This document shows positions 24,216 to 36,650 of a stretch of DNA of 64,000 nucleotides, in pieces (positions within the stretch are counted from its first letter, which is position 1; each line of letters begins with the position of its first letter). The stretch comes from Ceriagrion tenellum. Lineage: Eukaryota > Arthropoda > Insecta > Odonata > Coenagrionidae. Below the pieces are notes generated by a model, which was not told where the DNA came from, searched no databases, and saw only the letters and a list, made by a program, of their open reading frames with translations. Location: positions 77,917,696 through 77,981,695 of the forward strand of contig OY720643.1 of the NCBI GenBank assembly GCA_963169105.1, in the 5' to 3' direction. Both the position numbers and the translations under genes were made by a program.

Positions 24216-24833
24216 ATTGACTTCCATATTTGGCAACTATTGCCGGATGTTAAACAGAAAACTTGGTGACTTGGCTCATCAATAATCGGTATTTCACTCA
24301 TCTAATTTGCCAATCGCCTGTAAAATATACGTAAAGGGTTTTGTACTCCTTCGTATAATGTATATAACGAAACAGTGGACAACTGATAGAAGATAAAATA
24401 GGCGAAGGTTGGAGGTCATTCAGCTTATGATATTTGAGTTAAATTCGCAACTGCTTTGTCCAAAAAATATATTTTTTCTGTTTCAAGTTGTCTTTTTTAA
24501 AGTTAATGATTTTAACACGTCTACATAATAAGTTTCGAGATAGTTACATTGATTTACCATACTATTCAACCGCAAGATTTACTTGGGAAGCCATTCAATT
24601 ATAATGTTAGGCGTTTTGGTGGATGGTAAAGAGAGCTGGAGACACCTTACATTGCATTTCGGAGGAGAATTTTGGGGGTTCAAGGGCGTCGAGCGTACTT
24701 GTTACTCGTGAGATCGTGCTTGAATCATTCTGGAACAATCTTAGTTTGCATCACTGAGAACAGCTGGGGGGGTTGAAAAAGTCTGAATTTTTCCCGCATG
24801 AGAGGGGAACGTGGATATGCATACGTGCTACTG

Positions 24834-24865
24834 TCGAGCCGTGTGGCAGGGGGTGTTAGTACATG
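24834..24865 (-). mobile_element. CR1-like LINE tail fragment
   Basis: The minus strand reads GTACTAACACCCCCTGCCAC then ACGGCTCG. The first part matches the tail signature exactly (CCCCCTGCCACAC); the following GCCCATGCGGC block of other copies is deleted before GGCTCG. It is the third minus-oriented tail in the window. Confidence 0.6.
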
Positions 24866-25039
24866 ATCCTTGCATGGGGAGGGAATAGAAAATTGAAGAG
24901 GGGGAGAGGACATTGCATTATATGTTAGCAATGTGTCTTATATGGGTGCTCTGCTGTTTATGTAATTAACCCTAGCGGTGCGGAGAAAGAAGGAATTTTT
25001 GTACTTAACAGTTTGGCACTGGGTATTAATTGACAGTAT

Positions 25040-25235
25040 TCAAGGGTGGCGTAGTGGTCTGCGCATTTGCTCTGGAAGTCGAAGGTCCGTGATGCAATTT
25101 CCGGCCCAGGCTGGTTATTTCTCGTGGCATTTTCCCAGGATATTTCTTATATTGTCTTTTTTGTCAGTGCTAGGGATAAAGCGCGCGGTCTTAATAATAT
25201 CCTCCGTACCTCACTGTAACTTTCAGCGTAGGGGG
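25040..25235 (+). mobile_element. tRNA-derived SINE
   Basis: GGGTGGCGTAGTGGTCTGCG contains a clean A-box (TGGCGTAGTGG). A degenerate B-box region (GGTCCGTGATGCAATTTCC) follows at tRNA spacing, and then a non-tRNA body with CTCGTGGCATTTTCCCAGGA. This order is typical of arthropod tRNA-derived SINEs. The 3' boundary is uncertain because no clear tail or flanking duplication was found. Confidence 0.6.
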
Positions 25236-25309
25236 TTGAGAGTCGCCTCACCTAATTGTTTTGTGACCCCGTAAAGTAGGGAAGAAAATAGCGCTAGCAA
25301 AGGAGGCGT

Positions 25310-25725
25310 TTAGTTATAGAAGGGAGCTGATGGTGGGGACCTTGGGTAAGGATGTGAGGAAGAGGCTGGTGAAGAGCTTGATATGGAGCGTAGCTGCATA
25401 GGGCAGAAACGTGGACCCTCGGAAAGGACGAGAATAGGCTGCCAGCATTTGAGATGTGGGTGAGGAGAAGGATGGAGTAGGTGAGATGGACGGAGAGGAA
25501 GACGAACGAGGAAGTGCTTGAGATGGTGGGCGAGGAAAGAAAACTTCTTAATGAAATTCGAGATCGGTAGAGTAGGTAGCTGGAGGATATCGTGAGGGGC
25601 GATGGGTTGCTCTAGAATGTGTTAGAGGGAAGGATATTGGGCAAGCGGGGAAGAGAAAGAATGAAAATAGGTTTCATGGACGGGATGAAGAAGGGTAGAT
25701 CGTCTGCTTAGGCGAAAAAGAGTAT
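25310..25725 (+). pseudogene. LINE endonuclease-reverse transcriptase C-terminus, decayed
   Basis: Several frames together give the familiar C-terminal module: RKRLVKSLIWSVAA, then RLPAFEMWVRRRME, RWTERKTNEEVLEMVGEERK, LLNEIRDR, VRGDGLL and NVLEGRILGKRGRERMKIGF. At least three stop codons and one or more frameshifts interrupt it, and neither the RT core nor the endonuclease is present. The type is an APE-class non-LTR element often annotated as endonuclease-reverse transcriptase; exact clade not assigned. Related minus-strand remnants lie at 18.0, 56.7-57.2 and 59.6-59.9 kb. Confidence 0.8.
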
Positions 25726-26956
25726 ACTATAGCGTGATAGGCCCCTGAAAGTGTAGAAAACCGGGAGAAGATTCTTTGACATTCAACGAAACCTACCTTA
25801 ACCGGTAGAATACTTGGAAAAAAAGCATATCGAGTCATCGAGCTCTGAATGTCTTCTAAAAACTATAAGTTCGTCGATGGATTAAAGTTTTGTTTGTCAT
25901 TTTCAAAGGTGTAGGTGATAGGGTTCGTAGACCAATGGTCTGGACGCAGGCAAAACTCGCATCCCAATTCTTGAGCTGGTAGTTCGAGGAGAGGGGGGAA
26001 CGCTCTGTCTCTGAAAAATCGCAAGGCGCCACAGAGAGAGAGCTGTCCCGGCTTAGCTACACCGCACAAAGAGGCGGAGGCTTCTTAGCGAGGTGGACCA
26101 GGCCAGCTAAATTTTGAAATCCCGCGTGGTGTGCGTTTGTAAAAAAAACTATAGGGTGTGGAAAACAAGACTTCTATTATTAGTGGTCTCAAAAATAAGG
26201 GGACCATTCACGAGCGTAAACAATTGGGATTTATTACAGTCTTTGAGGAACTTGATAAGGGGGCTGCAGTGCATCAAGTTTTGCTAAAATTTAGGAACGT
26301 GATGGTAGTTAATGTCACGTATTCCTTACTGTAGCTAGGTCGCTAATCTTGGGTTATGAGTGCACGTTTAATAATGTTTTTAAGTTTGTGGAAAAACTTT
26401 TAGGCCCACATTTTATTTTAGTTATCTGTTTATTCTGTGGAACTCACAACACATGAATTAATGAAAATGTTAAAAGAATTACTCTTCAAATTTTTCCTTA
26501 GTTAATGCATGTTATGACGAGGTGTTGATGGTTTTCGGCGCGGATTACAAAATGTTGGCGGAAAATATATTAACAGGCGTTTTTTTTTCGAATCTATGAC
26601 TCGGCGTAACACCCTGATATCTATTGGGATCCATTATTTTAGTGTAAAATGCATTATTTTACGTTTAGGAGAAACTTACGTATTCAGTTGAATTATTACG
26701 GAATACAAATTTGGCTTAGTGTTAACGGCTGCGAATTTGGTTGCCAAAAACACATTTTTAAATGTAGTAATTTAAATGCAGTATTTTCCCTTATCTCTAA
26801 GTATCGTAAATATGAACAAAAAACCTTAATGTGGGGAATGTGTGCTACATTTTTGAATTGTCTAACTCCAACTAACACTAATACTATTAACAGCTTTTGC
26901 ATAACGCTAACTTATACTATTTACACTAACTAACTTTAACTAAGACTTGCGAACAC

Positions 26957-26982
26957 TAATAACAACATTTCTGTTGTTATTA
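26957..26982. repeat. Small perfect hairpin
   Basis: TAATAACAAC, then a 6-base loop ATTTCT, then GTTGTTATTA: a perfect 10-bp stem. It follows a low-complexity run of CTAAC-like words (about 26860-26950). Function unknown; it may be a leftover of a repeat end. Confidence 0.6.
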
Positions 26983-27183
26983 ATTGGTGTGATTTATGCG
27001 AAACTCAAAGTGGGCGTTTTCCGTGTCTGTGGGACTTTATTTCTCGTGACAGCGTGTTTTTTTATCAGGAAACCAGAACAGTGGAGTGCTTATGAGACGT
27101 TTTAATGCGGTTTTTTTTTCTTTGAGCACCAGTAAAAATATCTGGTGACAGGAGGTGGTTTTCTGCGGTATAGTTTTCACGTC

Positions 27184-27257
27184 AGCCAGTTGGCTGAGGT
27201 ATTGCTTAAACCGTAGATCGATCACGGTGCAAGAGGTAAGGTTGTGGTTCAATTCTA
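27184..27257 (+). mobile_element. Possible tRNA-like SINE head
   Basis: A 74-nt stretch with an A-box-like CCAGTTGGCTGAGGTATTGC and a B-box-like GTGGTTCAATTCT at tRNA spacing. The acceptor stem does not pair well, so a decayed SINE is more likely than a tRNA gene. Confidence 0.3.
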
Positions 27258-28094
27258 TTTTCTTATGTGAAAGTTTATTTCCCTCTCGTCTATAACACCC
27301 GTTGCGCCCAAGGTGTGTAAATGCTCTAAATTATTTACGTTATGGCCAGTCATTTTTTTATTTTGTATGGTGATGGTGACCTAAGTTGACCGAAGATTTT
27401 TGGCATAGGAATGGTTTGTTTACATGTTTAATTGTTAGACTTTTAGCCCCTAGATTCTGTTATACTCACTTTTTTTGCATTAAGTTTATCTCCGGGCTTA
27501 TTTCGAACAAAGCCAACCATAACGAACCGGCTACCTTTGTGACATCTCGTTTGTATAGCCTCTCATGAGAGTGTCGTTGGTTTGAATAATTGTTATCATA
27601 GGTTTAATGGGGGTTAACGTAATATTCCCATATCTATTTTATCTTATAGTGCTTTCGCCGTGCATTTGATCTTGCTTATAGTTTGATGTAGATGTTGACA
27701 ATTTAGTCGAAGTTTTTTTTTAGGACTCGTTTTGGAATAATATTATTTTTCTCGTAATTAGTTTTGTACACGTCTTGACTAGAATTTGGTGAAAATATAT
27801 TAACTCTTCGAAACCTGCTCAGGCTTATTGCAAGCGATGACTGCTACTCTGGTGGGCGCGTCTGAACGGGAAGAGTTTATGGGAGCGATACTGGGGTCCC
27901 GGTCAAGGTTACTCATGATATGGAAATCGACTAGGGCGGAGCTCGTTTGTTTTTCCCCAGTTTTAACATGTCTTTGGGAGTAGCTGACCAGGAAGTGACT
28001 CAACTCAGAGGTTGTGTTTTTATCTTTGGGTAGGAAGAATAGTAGGAGCGATGGTATTTTTAAGTTTCTAAAAGTCTGCTATCTCTTACACTCG

Positions 28095-28230
28095 TAGGAT
28101 TGGGCGCACTTTGTCGAAAGAATAGTTTCTTTGGAATTTCATTATATCCGGCGAGATAAATAATGCAGTGGTGTAGAGATACTTCGGGTCGGCTGCGTAA
28201 TATCTTGCTGCAACCCTAGTTACGGCTAGA
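28095..28230 (+). repeat. Dispersed repeat, copy 1
   Basis: Shares with 30265-30378 an ordered series of blocks: AGGATT, ACTTTGT, GAATAGTTTCTT, GAATTTCATTA, AGATAAATAAT, CTTGCTGCA and CTAGTTACGGCT. The repeat family is unknown and neither end is defined by inverted repeats. Confidence 0.6.
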
Positions 28231-28599
28231 GCAACGGTTATACTTTTTTTCGTGTGCAGAACCGCGAACCTAACCGTAAGTCCGGTAGTAATCCGACATA
28301 GTGCAACTGGACTATAATTTTTACGCGGCTGAGGTTTTCTTTTCGGTTAACTTCTTCCGAGCCCGTTAAGGCTCGCTGAAGAAATTTTTTTTATAATTCG
28401 AAGCCGTTCATTCTTTCGTCTATGTATTTTCGTTCTCAGATTTCGGTCAAGAAGCATGTATGTTCAATGTAGCAGCATTTTCATTAAGACCTTTCTCATT
28501 CTTCTTGGAATTTTTTATTTGTAGTTATGTCAGGGTGACCTCTGAACGGGAAAATCGGGAATTATTCGTGGATTTTTGGAACCGGGAAATGTTCGTGGA

Positions 28600-29142
28600 T
28601 TAAGGTAATCCGAGCGAAAAAAGCGATCATTTTACTTAGAAATCAATGAATTTGGTCTCATTTTAAAGAAAAATGTCTCGCCTATCCAATGACAAAAACT
28701 TCTACCCCTTACCACATTACTTTCGGAGATAATTGCCAAAATATACCAGCCCTTTTACATGGGAAATTTTACGTGTATGCACTCCAGAGAGGAATTGTTG
28801 ATTAAATGAGGAATTTGTAACACTTAGATGTCGTAAAAAAGCTATCAGTGTGTGGTTGTACGTTGTCTCAACTATATTCGCAAATTAATCATATTGTCAC
28901 AACAGTAGGTTCTTGAGTATCTGTAAAAACCTTCCGTTTTCAAGGAGTTTCAAACGCACCGCGCGAAACAAATGAGTCAAGTTATAGACTTATTCAGATA
29001 TTTTCATTTAATTACTTACAATTTCTGTCATAAAAAACTATATTATTGCACCATTAATAATGCAATATTTTATTGATGTGTCCTACAGCTGGCGAAATTA
29101 AAACGTATAAATCGAATATGGAATCGAATCGGACTACCTTAA
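28600..29142 (+). mobile_element. TTAAGGTAGTTTGAGCGA family, copy B (near full length)
   Basis: A 543-bp copy bounded by TTAAGGTAATCCGAGCGAAA and TCGGACTACCTTAA. It keeps the internal landmarks of copy A in order (ATCAATGAATTTGGTCTC, CTTTTACATGGGAAAT, AATCATATTGTCACAACAG, GGAGTTTCAAACGCACCGCG, AATAATGCAATATTTTATTG). TTAA at both edges again fits either a TTAA target duplication or a palindromic terminus. No coding capacity. Confidence 0.85.
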
Positions 29143-30264
29143 ATCGTAAATTTCTGATTTGAGTTGGGAATTTCAATAATTATCATTTCAAGACAAAAAA
29201 TTCTTTATTTTAGGAATAAAATCAACAACGATGACTTAAATATATCTGTTAATTGAAAACTGTACATGATGGATTTATCGTCGGTATGAATAAATAAATC
29301 AAATACGAAAACTTAGCGGAGAAAGTAAAGTAAATAAAGTAAATTAGAGAAACTTAGAGTAAGACTACTTCTGGTTTGGTCTTCTTAAAACCAATATAAA
29401 ACTTACTACCAATTGAACTACATATTCGATTACTTTATTTTAGCATTTATCTTTTATTTTATTATTTATAATTCTTTAATTACTTTATTCTTGGGTTGGG
29501 GTTCTTTATTCTTACTTGTGGGTTTAGCTTGAAAATCCATATTCTACATTAAACTTGAAAAAATCACTTTGGCTCATATAAAAACCGCGATATTATAACC
29601 TGGAATTTTGTAATAATTTAGCCATGTAAGCCTGGAATTATGCTTGAATTTAATACTTTAAGACTTTAGTGAACACCCTGTTCTGACATTAGCATGAGCT
29701 CCATAACTTTTCTGTAATAGGATATTACCATTACCGTCTGTCTTTTCTATTCGGATGCTATCGTCTCCGAAGCCTCACTACCGCACGAGTTAAAACTATC
29801 ACTTGTTGGCAGTAGCTACCCCCAGTCAAGGCTATGTTATGCCTTATATATTAAAGATATACCTATGCTCCCAGAATTTACCCAGCTGTTTGCCATTGGA
29901 CTCGTCGTCTGATACAGCGTAAACTTTTTTTTATTTTGCTTTTACGAAACACCATTCATGCACGTGTAAGACACCAATGTCAGAGTAGTTCTAATCTCAG
30001 ATCTGGTGACAGGGTCAGCTGCTGTGGTGGTCTTTGTTGGTGATTATTGAAAACAAATGTATATACGTTCTCTGAAATTGAGGAATTTAGCGAGGAACTA
30101 ACACAATCGTCCTTTCGTATACAATTGACATAGTTGCTTTCAAGTAAGCGCAAATAATCTCAGTTAATACTCCAGTAGAGTATATTTACATTGTGAAGTA
30201 TTGTTGGACAATGGGTTAGGGTATTTATTAATTATCCTATTGCTAGTCGGTTATTTCTGGCACA

Positions 30265-30378
30265 CGCAGGATTCGCCGAACTTTGTGGACGGAATAGTTT
30301 CTTCAGAATTTCATTACATTCTGCAAGATAAATAATTCCTTGGTGCGTAACGGCTTGCTGCAGCTCTAGTTACGGCTC
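30265..30378 (+). repeat. Dispersed repeat, copy 2
   Basis: The second copy of the repeat described at 28095-28230, with the same block order and orientation but several short deletions. The two copies lie about 2.1 kb apart, on either side of MITE copy B. Confidence 0.6.
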
Positions 30379-32806
30379 TCCAGTTTTCGGCAAATGAAAA
30401 GCTGCCATTTACTGTCGGATGGCATCTATTGCCTGTTACTGTGTCCGGGATTGTATTGTGCGTAGCACCGTCGTCTCTATACTACCTCTTCGAACCGCGT
30501 GAAAGTACTTGGCAGGAAGTCTTAGACACTCTTAATGCAAAATGAAGGGCAGTATGAAGAGGGATTGGGGAAGGATAAGGACGAGAAATGGGTTGTGCTT
30601 TTATCTCTAAAATAATGAGCAAAAAAATGAACTAAATTGACATTTTTACAAATCAATCTCGGTTAATGTATTTTCGCCCGGTATCTATACGTGAGTTCTT
30701 TCAAAGAGGGACTGGTAGAACATCGTTCAGCTTAAATGAAAGTACTAAGCAATATAGAGGGCAACACATTGCAAGAATGGATGTTAAACGAACCAATAAT
30801 GAAAGCGATATTATTTTTAGTTTTGAAGAAAAAATCACGGGAAAGAAAGCCAGATGTGCAATCATTCAGGAAGGATGGAGAAGAACCATCTCTTTAGGAG
30901 TCCCTCAAAATATTAGCCTAGTAGTCCTTTAAGATGCTTTGCTGCTTAACCCTTGAACTGAAGAGGAAGACGAATGATAATTCTAGACTATAATTCATTT
31001 TGTCTCTTTTTCTTTGTCTATGCATTTACTTTGTTCTGGTTAGTCGAAGAAGTCGGTGATAACCATTCGTTAATTTCTCCGATGAAAAACGGAAATGAAT
31101 TCGCTAGCTAAGTGCCGCGATTTTTATTTTCTTGCTCGATTTTCTGACAGTGATCAGTGTTACGAGCCGAGGAATTAGTTGTATTGTTGACATATTACCC
31201 GGGCCGCTCCGAGTTCCCCCATGTGGTTCCAGGGCTGCGGAAGTCCTGACGAGATGCCGCAACTCGGGCGGGAGATGATAAAAAAAGAGACAAGATAAGC
31301 GCAATCACTACAAATAGGGAAAACCTTGAGGGCTTGGGAATACTGAAGTCGGGAGCACCTTTACTCTTTAAGGGAAACACCGTTCGTGTTTCTTAGCTAG
31401 ACTCGCGATGGTTTGAGGCTGTTTATTGGTAGTAAGGCAGTCGTGCCATTATAAAACATTGACTTTCATTGTTTCAAATTAATTTCTAAATGAGGAACGC
31501 ATACTTGAATGAACCAATGCTTGGCCCTTAAGGTATAGATGTTTCTGTGAGGTGCAGGGGTGTTTCCGTAAGGTGTAGATGGGCTACCATGCGTTAAACC
31601 ATGTGATAGCAATAAAAGACATAATTTAAATAAAAAGTGACATAATTGTGCTGGCATAAGACTTACAAGCTTGGTATGTAAATTATATTTGAGTGTCACT
31701 ATTCGCTTTGAGTTTAGAATTATCATTGCTACATATTATATATCCACACAAGTAAGTTAATTCTTATCCACTCACTCTTATGTAAACAATACATTGCTCT
31801 TACATACACTTATATGATAGACTGAAAATATTAATTATATCAGCATACATTTGTGAGTTTTTAAATTCCCACCTTTCTAACGTGAGGTCTATTACTTGAG
31901 TTGAAGTTTTGTTTTGAAAGACTAGAAAAAAAAACGGTACTTTGTTCTTTCATGCTCCAATTTGTCTCTGAAAATGAAACGCAAAATGAATTCAACCATA
32001 TCAGTCAATGCATAATCTCATAATGGTGTCTGTTTTATTTAAATAGTTAAAATGATTCAGATTTCACAGGTGTTCTTGCTCGTGTCTAAACTTTTGGGTA
32101 CGGTGGGCTAGTCGTTCTCCAAGCTCGATGTAAACCGAAAACATTGGTTGCTTTCGAATATTGGATCGACAGTCGGTTACGCGTAGCTTTTTCTGCTGCG
32201 GTTTTCCTCCTTGATTTTTATTTCTTATGATGCACTCGAAATTAAAATTTCTCCCGTCTTTGACTTGTTTTATCTGGCCTATGGCATAGGCTTTGGCGTC
32301 CTGCGTTTGCAAACTCTTACGTTTGCATTTTACACTTGTTACTCGCCTCGGTGAGAATTTTTAAATCTTTTTCAGCACCTTTTATCTCCCGCTGTCTTTT
32401 GTTCATTTTTACCATATTTGTTTAAGTGTGTCGTTATTTAACAACTTCTGATCCAAGATGCTAGTTTGGCTATTGTTTTGAGAGGTCTCTTCTGGGGCTA
32501 GGGTATTTTTTAAAAGTTCTAAAAGGCGACTCGGTTATTATGCCCTCCGTTATTGATGTAGGAATTAGATATTTTTTCTTCATTTTTTGTCCAGAAAATA
32601 TTTTATACTCCAAGGTGTCGTTATTCCGAGTATTACTTTGATTATAATATTCATATCTCTCCTGTTTTTGTCCTATCGTGTGTCAGTTTTTGATTCGTTA
32701 CATTTATAATCAGTCGCCAATCTCAATATGTTAACTTGAAAATCGTAGCAAAGTGAAGTTATATATTCCCATGAGCGCTTGGTTACCAGTCCGAAAACTC
32801 ACTTTA

Positions 32807-33005
32807 AAGGCCGCTTGGTACATTTTATTGTACAAATGAATGTATCATGGATTGCACAAGAAAATAAATGGAATTAGAGCAGGTTCTATTTCCCGTTCAG
32901 TCGTTCAGACAAACATACAATTTACTGGTTTCCATGGTACAGTTTTCCTCATGCAAGTGTTCTTACATTCGTTAGTACATCAAAGTTTACCGTGTAAACG
33001 GTCTT
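32807..33005. mobile_element. MITE with AAGGCCGCTT ends, copy 1
   Basis: About 199 bp. It starts AAGGCCGCTTGGTACATTTT then ATTGTACAAATGAATGTATC, and ends with the inverted form (GTACATCAAAGTTTACCGTG then TAAACGGTCTT). The interior includes GGTTCTATTTCCCGTTCAGT, shared in inverted orientation with the copy at 60133-60337 (GGGAAATGGAACC). Non-coding. Confidence 0.75.
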
Positions 33006-36000
33006 AAGATGTGAAGTTGGTGGTTTCTTAAGAAGCGGGATTTGAGAGGAAGAATGGGGACAAGTACCCGTGCCAATTAATACTCGTGCTTTATTTTAGA
33101 GGTTATGCATGAGATTGTGTCCTACCAGTTTAATTTACTCTCCGAGTTGGTAAATTATATCTTGATGTATATAGTAATTCTGTTATTCCAGATTATTAAG
33201 TTCTTTACTATTGGAGAATGCTATCGAAATGGACGCTTGAGTATTAACCTGCCTTGTAAAGGATATGAGGGCTGGTAATTGGATAAGAAGAAACCTTTTG
33301 GGGTTGACGACATTATTGCTAGTATAAATTATGACGAAAGCAATGCAGGTAGCTTCATCCGCTTTTCCTTATCGGCGAGCGGAATACTGCCGAAAACATC
33401 CAATCTTAAGGAGGAAAACCATAGTATGGGGAAGGTACGTATTCGTTGCGTCAAATCCCCTCTGATTCCTGTTTGCAGTTGTTATTTACTCAGATTATTA
33501 TGAGTTCATGTCTTTGTCTTATCCAGCCGTTATATTCGTCTTTCGGATATGAAGCTCGTACTTACTCAATATTTATTTATTGGAAAAATCTAATTCGTTG
33601 GTCGCGGGAGCTTGTGTCATCCGAAAAATAGGATAGCATTTTAGCCCTTACGTTTCATCAATTTATTATTAGGTTATAGCCGTTGATGAATGCTTTTCTG
33701 TGTAATAATGACTGCACTTTTCAATCAACGACTTACTAAAATTTCACTATTCTTTCTCTTAGTTGGATTTTTGGTTTGGATTCTTTTAGTGATCATTAAT
33801 GACAAAGTTTAGTATAATATTTTACATCGTGATCGTGCTAAATCAGCAATGTCGCGGGTTTATTTCTCGTCGTTATTTACTCTTAGTTTATCTTGGAAAT
33901 TGTTTATTTATGCAGACGAAAATACATGGTAAATTAAAGACACTGATGGGTTTCGTCACGGACGAACACCCAACTTACATTCTGCTAAAGAGTTCGGAAC
34001 TGTTAATAATCTAGTTTAATTATGTGTAACTATAATTGCTCAGTGCTGATGAAGTGTTAAGAACATCAACTTGCGTGCGTGACCCCTCGCTCTTTCTACT
34101 CTTTTAGCCGAATCATAGTGGCGCGTTGTGGGACGTTTAGTTTGCCTTTGAGCCATGCCTTAGCAAACGAGGAAATAGGTTTAGAAGAATCCGCCGGTCT
34201 GTGGTTTACCACCATCTTGGTGGCGTCATATCCTGCTCACATTGGGGGAATACGCTTTTGAATAATACGGAAATTTGACCCGGCAAAACTTGCTGCATTT
34301 TGTCTCGACCGTCAGTATTTTACCCATTGAATGGCGAGAAAAATACGCGGTAAGATCCAAATGTATTTTGCGTCGAGAGGGACGTCGGTCAAGTATTGAG
34401 AGCTGTGGTATTTTTTTCGCTCGTGAATGCATTCTACAGCCTAATGGAGTACCACGAAGTATAATGCTTGTTATAGAATCAATCACCGGTAAGAAAATGA
34501 TGAAGAACAAAATTTCTAGGACAATATAGATTGAGTCTTAGCATTTTAATATAATAATCGTATTAGTGTCCGAAATAATCCGACAGAGAATGCTTACAAC
34601 ATAATATCTTTGGCTAAATCGGGGGGTTATTTGAGGTAGCCATGAAGAAAACCTGATTTATGGCTACCAACGTGTACAGAATGGGTTATGCACATATATT
34701 TAAGGAAATACTGCTTTTAGTGCATGTGTCAAGTAATATTACAGTTTTAAGAACGCATTATCTAGACTTTCTTTAGTAAGCAACACGATCGTACATTTTT
34801 CATTGTTGTGTTTAGGAATTTTTATTAAAATATGTAACAAGTAATAAATTATACTTTTTGGTCCTATGTACAAGAAACATCTTTTGAATAACGTCAGTTT
34901 CGGCTTGGTCAGGGAAATACGTGCTTTACGTAGGTTCTAGGGAGAAGGATTGTATAATAATGACCCAGAATACCACTTCTTACGTAAAAACGACGTAAAA
35001 CTTTATAAATAATACGCAATTAGTTTTCAGTTTACCTTTTATTTCATTGCTCAAGGAATGAGCGTCTCACTTTATTAGGTTTTACTTGCTAATGAAATTG
35101 AAGAGTATTAATAAAACTCGCATTTTACTCTATTTTTTTTAGAAATTTGAGCTGTAATTTTTGTAAAATATCGAATTATGTGCTCTCTACGTATGAAATT
35201 GTTGAGTGTAGTGGATTTTTATCTTCGTTTTAAGACTTCTCTGTATTGATCGGTTTTACTGATTAATCAAATGAAAGATTAAGTTCAAAATTTTCTCGTA
35301 GCGGCCACGGTGTAACGGTTTTTGAACCCGTTTTGAATGATAATTACTGTCCGTATTGACCTCAGACAGTTATACATCAAAATCTGTGGAAATATTGATA
35401 AAACCCATGGAAAAATTTATTTAAGTCGTGAAATACCGAGTATGAGGAAGCCTTAAGGTTTATCGGAATTCAAAAATCGGGTGGTTTCCATTTCAACATA
35501 AATCCAATACTTGTGCTGTTTTTAATTTCAATATGAAATAGTTTTCCTAGCTATTTAGTACGCAGAAATAGTATGGGTCCCGCGGGAAGAGGGGCATACT
35601 AGTAGTACGGAGAAAGTGCAGTGGGAAGCGACGAGATACGAATTGAACAGGCATAGAAGCCGAGTGTTACAGAGATTGTGGGTAGTCTGGACTGAGAGAG
35701 TCTTGAAGAAAGGAGAAAAAAGAACTTGCCGTGTGGAATGTACAAAGTTGTAAGGTAATTTTAAGCTTGGGGAACTACGCAATAAAATAGGGGAACCAAC
35801 TTTCTTGGGAAATAGCGACCTTACTTAAAAATCAAACCGAGAATGCAAAAGCTTAATACCAAGAAATGTTCATTTCTAAATAGAACAATTGAGGGGAATC
35901 AATAACCTGGGGAGCTTTTTGGTCCCTCCCCAATAAGGGTGAATGGATTTAAGAAAAGGTGAAGCGCTGAAATATCAAAGTGATTATGTTTGATCCTAAT

Positions 36001-36225
36001 CCAAACTTACGATTATGTTTTTATTTTAACGATTTGTAAAAATGTTTATATGATCCTAAGAGACGTTGCGCCCACCAATTGCTGTCTACTTGACTAAACT
36101 TAAAGTTAAGACTCGAAGAAATTACTTCTTTGGTTGTTTTTTGTTCTTTGTTCAACGAAAAATCCTGTTCGACTTTTCTTTCCATGCCTTCCCCAAGTTA
36201 ATTGTGTGAATAAAATGTTTTATGT
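33006..36225. other. No gene or clear repeat seen
   Basis: AT-rich intronic DNA. Several open frames of 60-94 codons occur on both strands, often overlapping in opposite directions near 34.2-34.5 kb, and none shows a recognisable motif. An A-box-like run near 35305 (GCGGCCACGGTGTAACGG) is too isolated to call a SINE. Confidence 0.45.
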
Positions 36226-36229
36226 TTTC

Positions 36230-36650
36230 CTAGTCACAAGTCAACGAAGTTCCAAAATTCATTTATCTTAACAGCGTGTCATCAGTGGAATAATCTACCA
36301 AAACATATAAAAAATAGTTTCTCTCTCTCAGCATTCAAAATGAAATATTATAATGCATTACCTTCCGATTTTTAATGTTGTAGTTGTATCTTTATATCAT
36401 GATCTTGTTTGCGGAATTTCTAACCTCATTGTGTGTAGTACTTCGGACTTTACCTTGCATACTTGTAAACTGTTTATTATTTGCATAGTACAATTTCTAT
36501 GTAAAAATGTAATGTTTCATAAAACCTCACGCCTTTCTACTGCCATTTATACTTTTTATTTTTGTTTACTAACTCGCATTACTATGAATATTATTTTTTT
36601 GTTCCTAAGGGGCATGAACCCAGACCAATCAATAAATATTCTATTCTAAA
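36230..36650 (+). pseudogene. LINE reverse transcriptase C-terminal end and 3' UTR
   Basis: One frame reads WNNLPKHIKNSFSLSAFKMK then YYNALPSDF and a stop. The pattern of Trp-Asn-x-Leu-Pro, a basic gap and a Ser-rich FK segment is characteristic of the extreme C-terminus of several jockey-group and L2-like non-LTR elements. About 260 bases of AT-rich 3' UTR follow, ending AATAAATATTCTATTCT. The RT domain is missing, so this is a 5'-truncated copy. Confidence 0.65.

Noticed and set aside
26860..26950. CTAAC-like words suggesting an interstitial telomere repeat
   Set aside because: The words are irregular (CTAACT, ACTAAC, CTAATAC) and never form a run of CCTAA/TTAGG units, the usual insect telomere repeat.
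30666..30932. Open frame of 88 codons with a protein-like charge pattern
   Set aside because: I could not tie it to any family, it lacks neighbouring exon signals and could be chance. A database search would settle it.
32064..32312. Minus-strand open frame of 82 codons rich in Lys, Gln and Arg
   Set aside because: Not recognised, and no conserved motif or plausible splice partners. It may be a remnant of a repeat.
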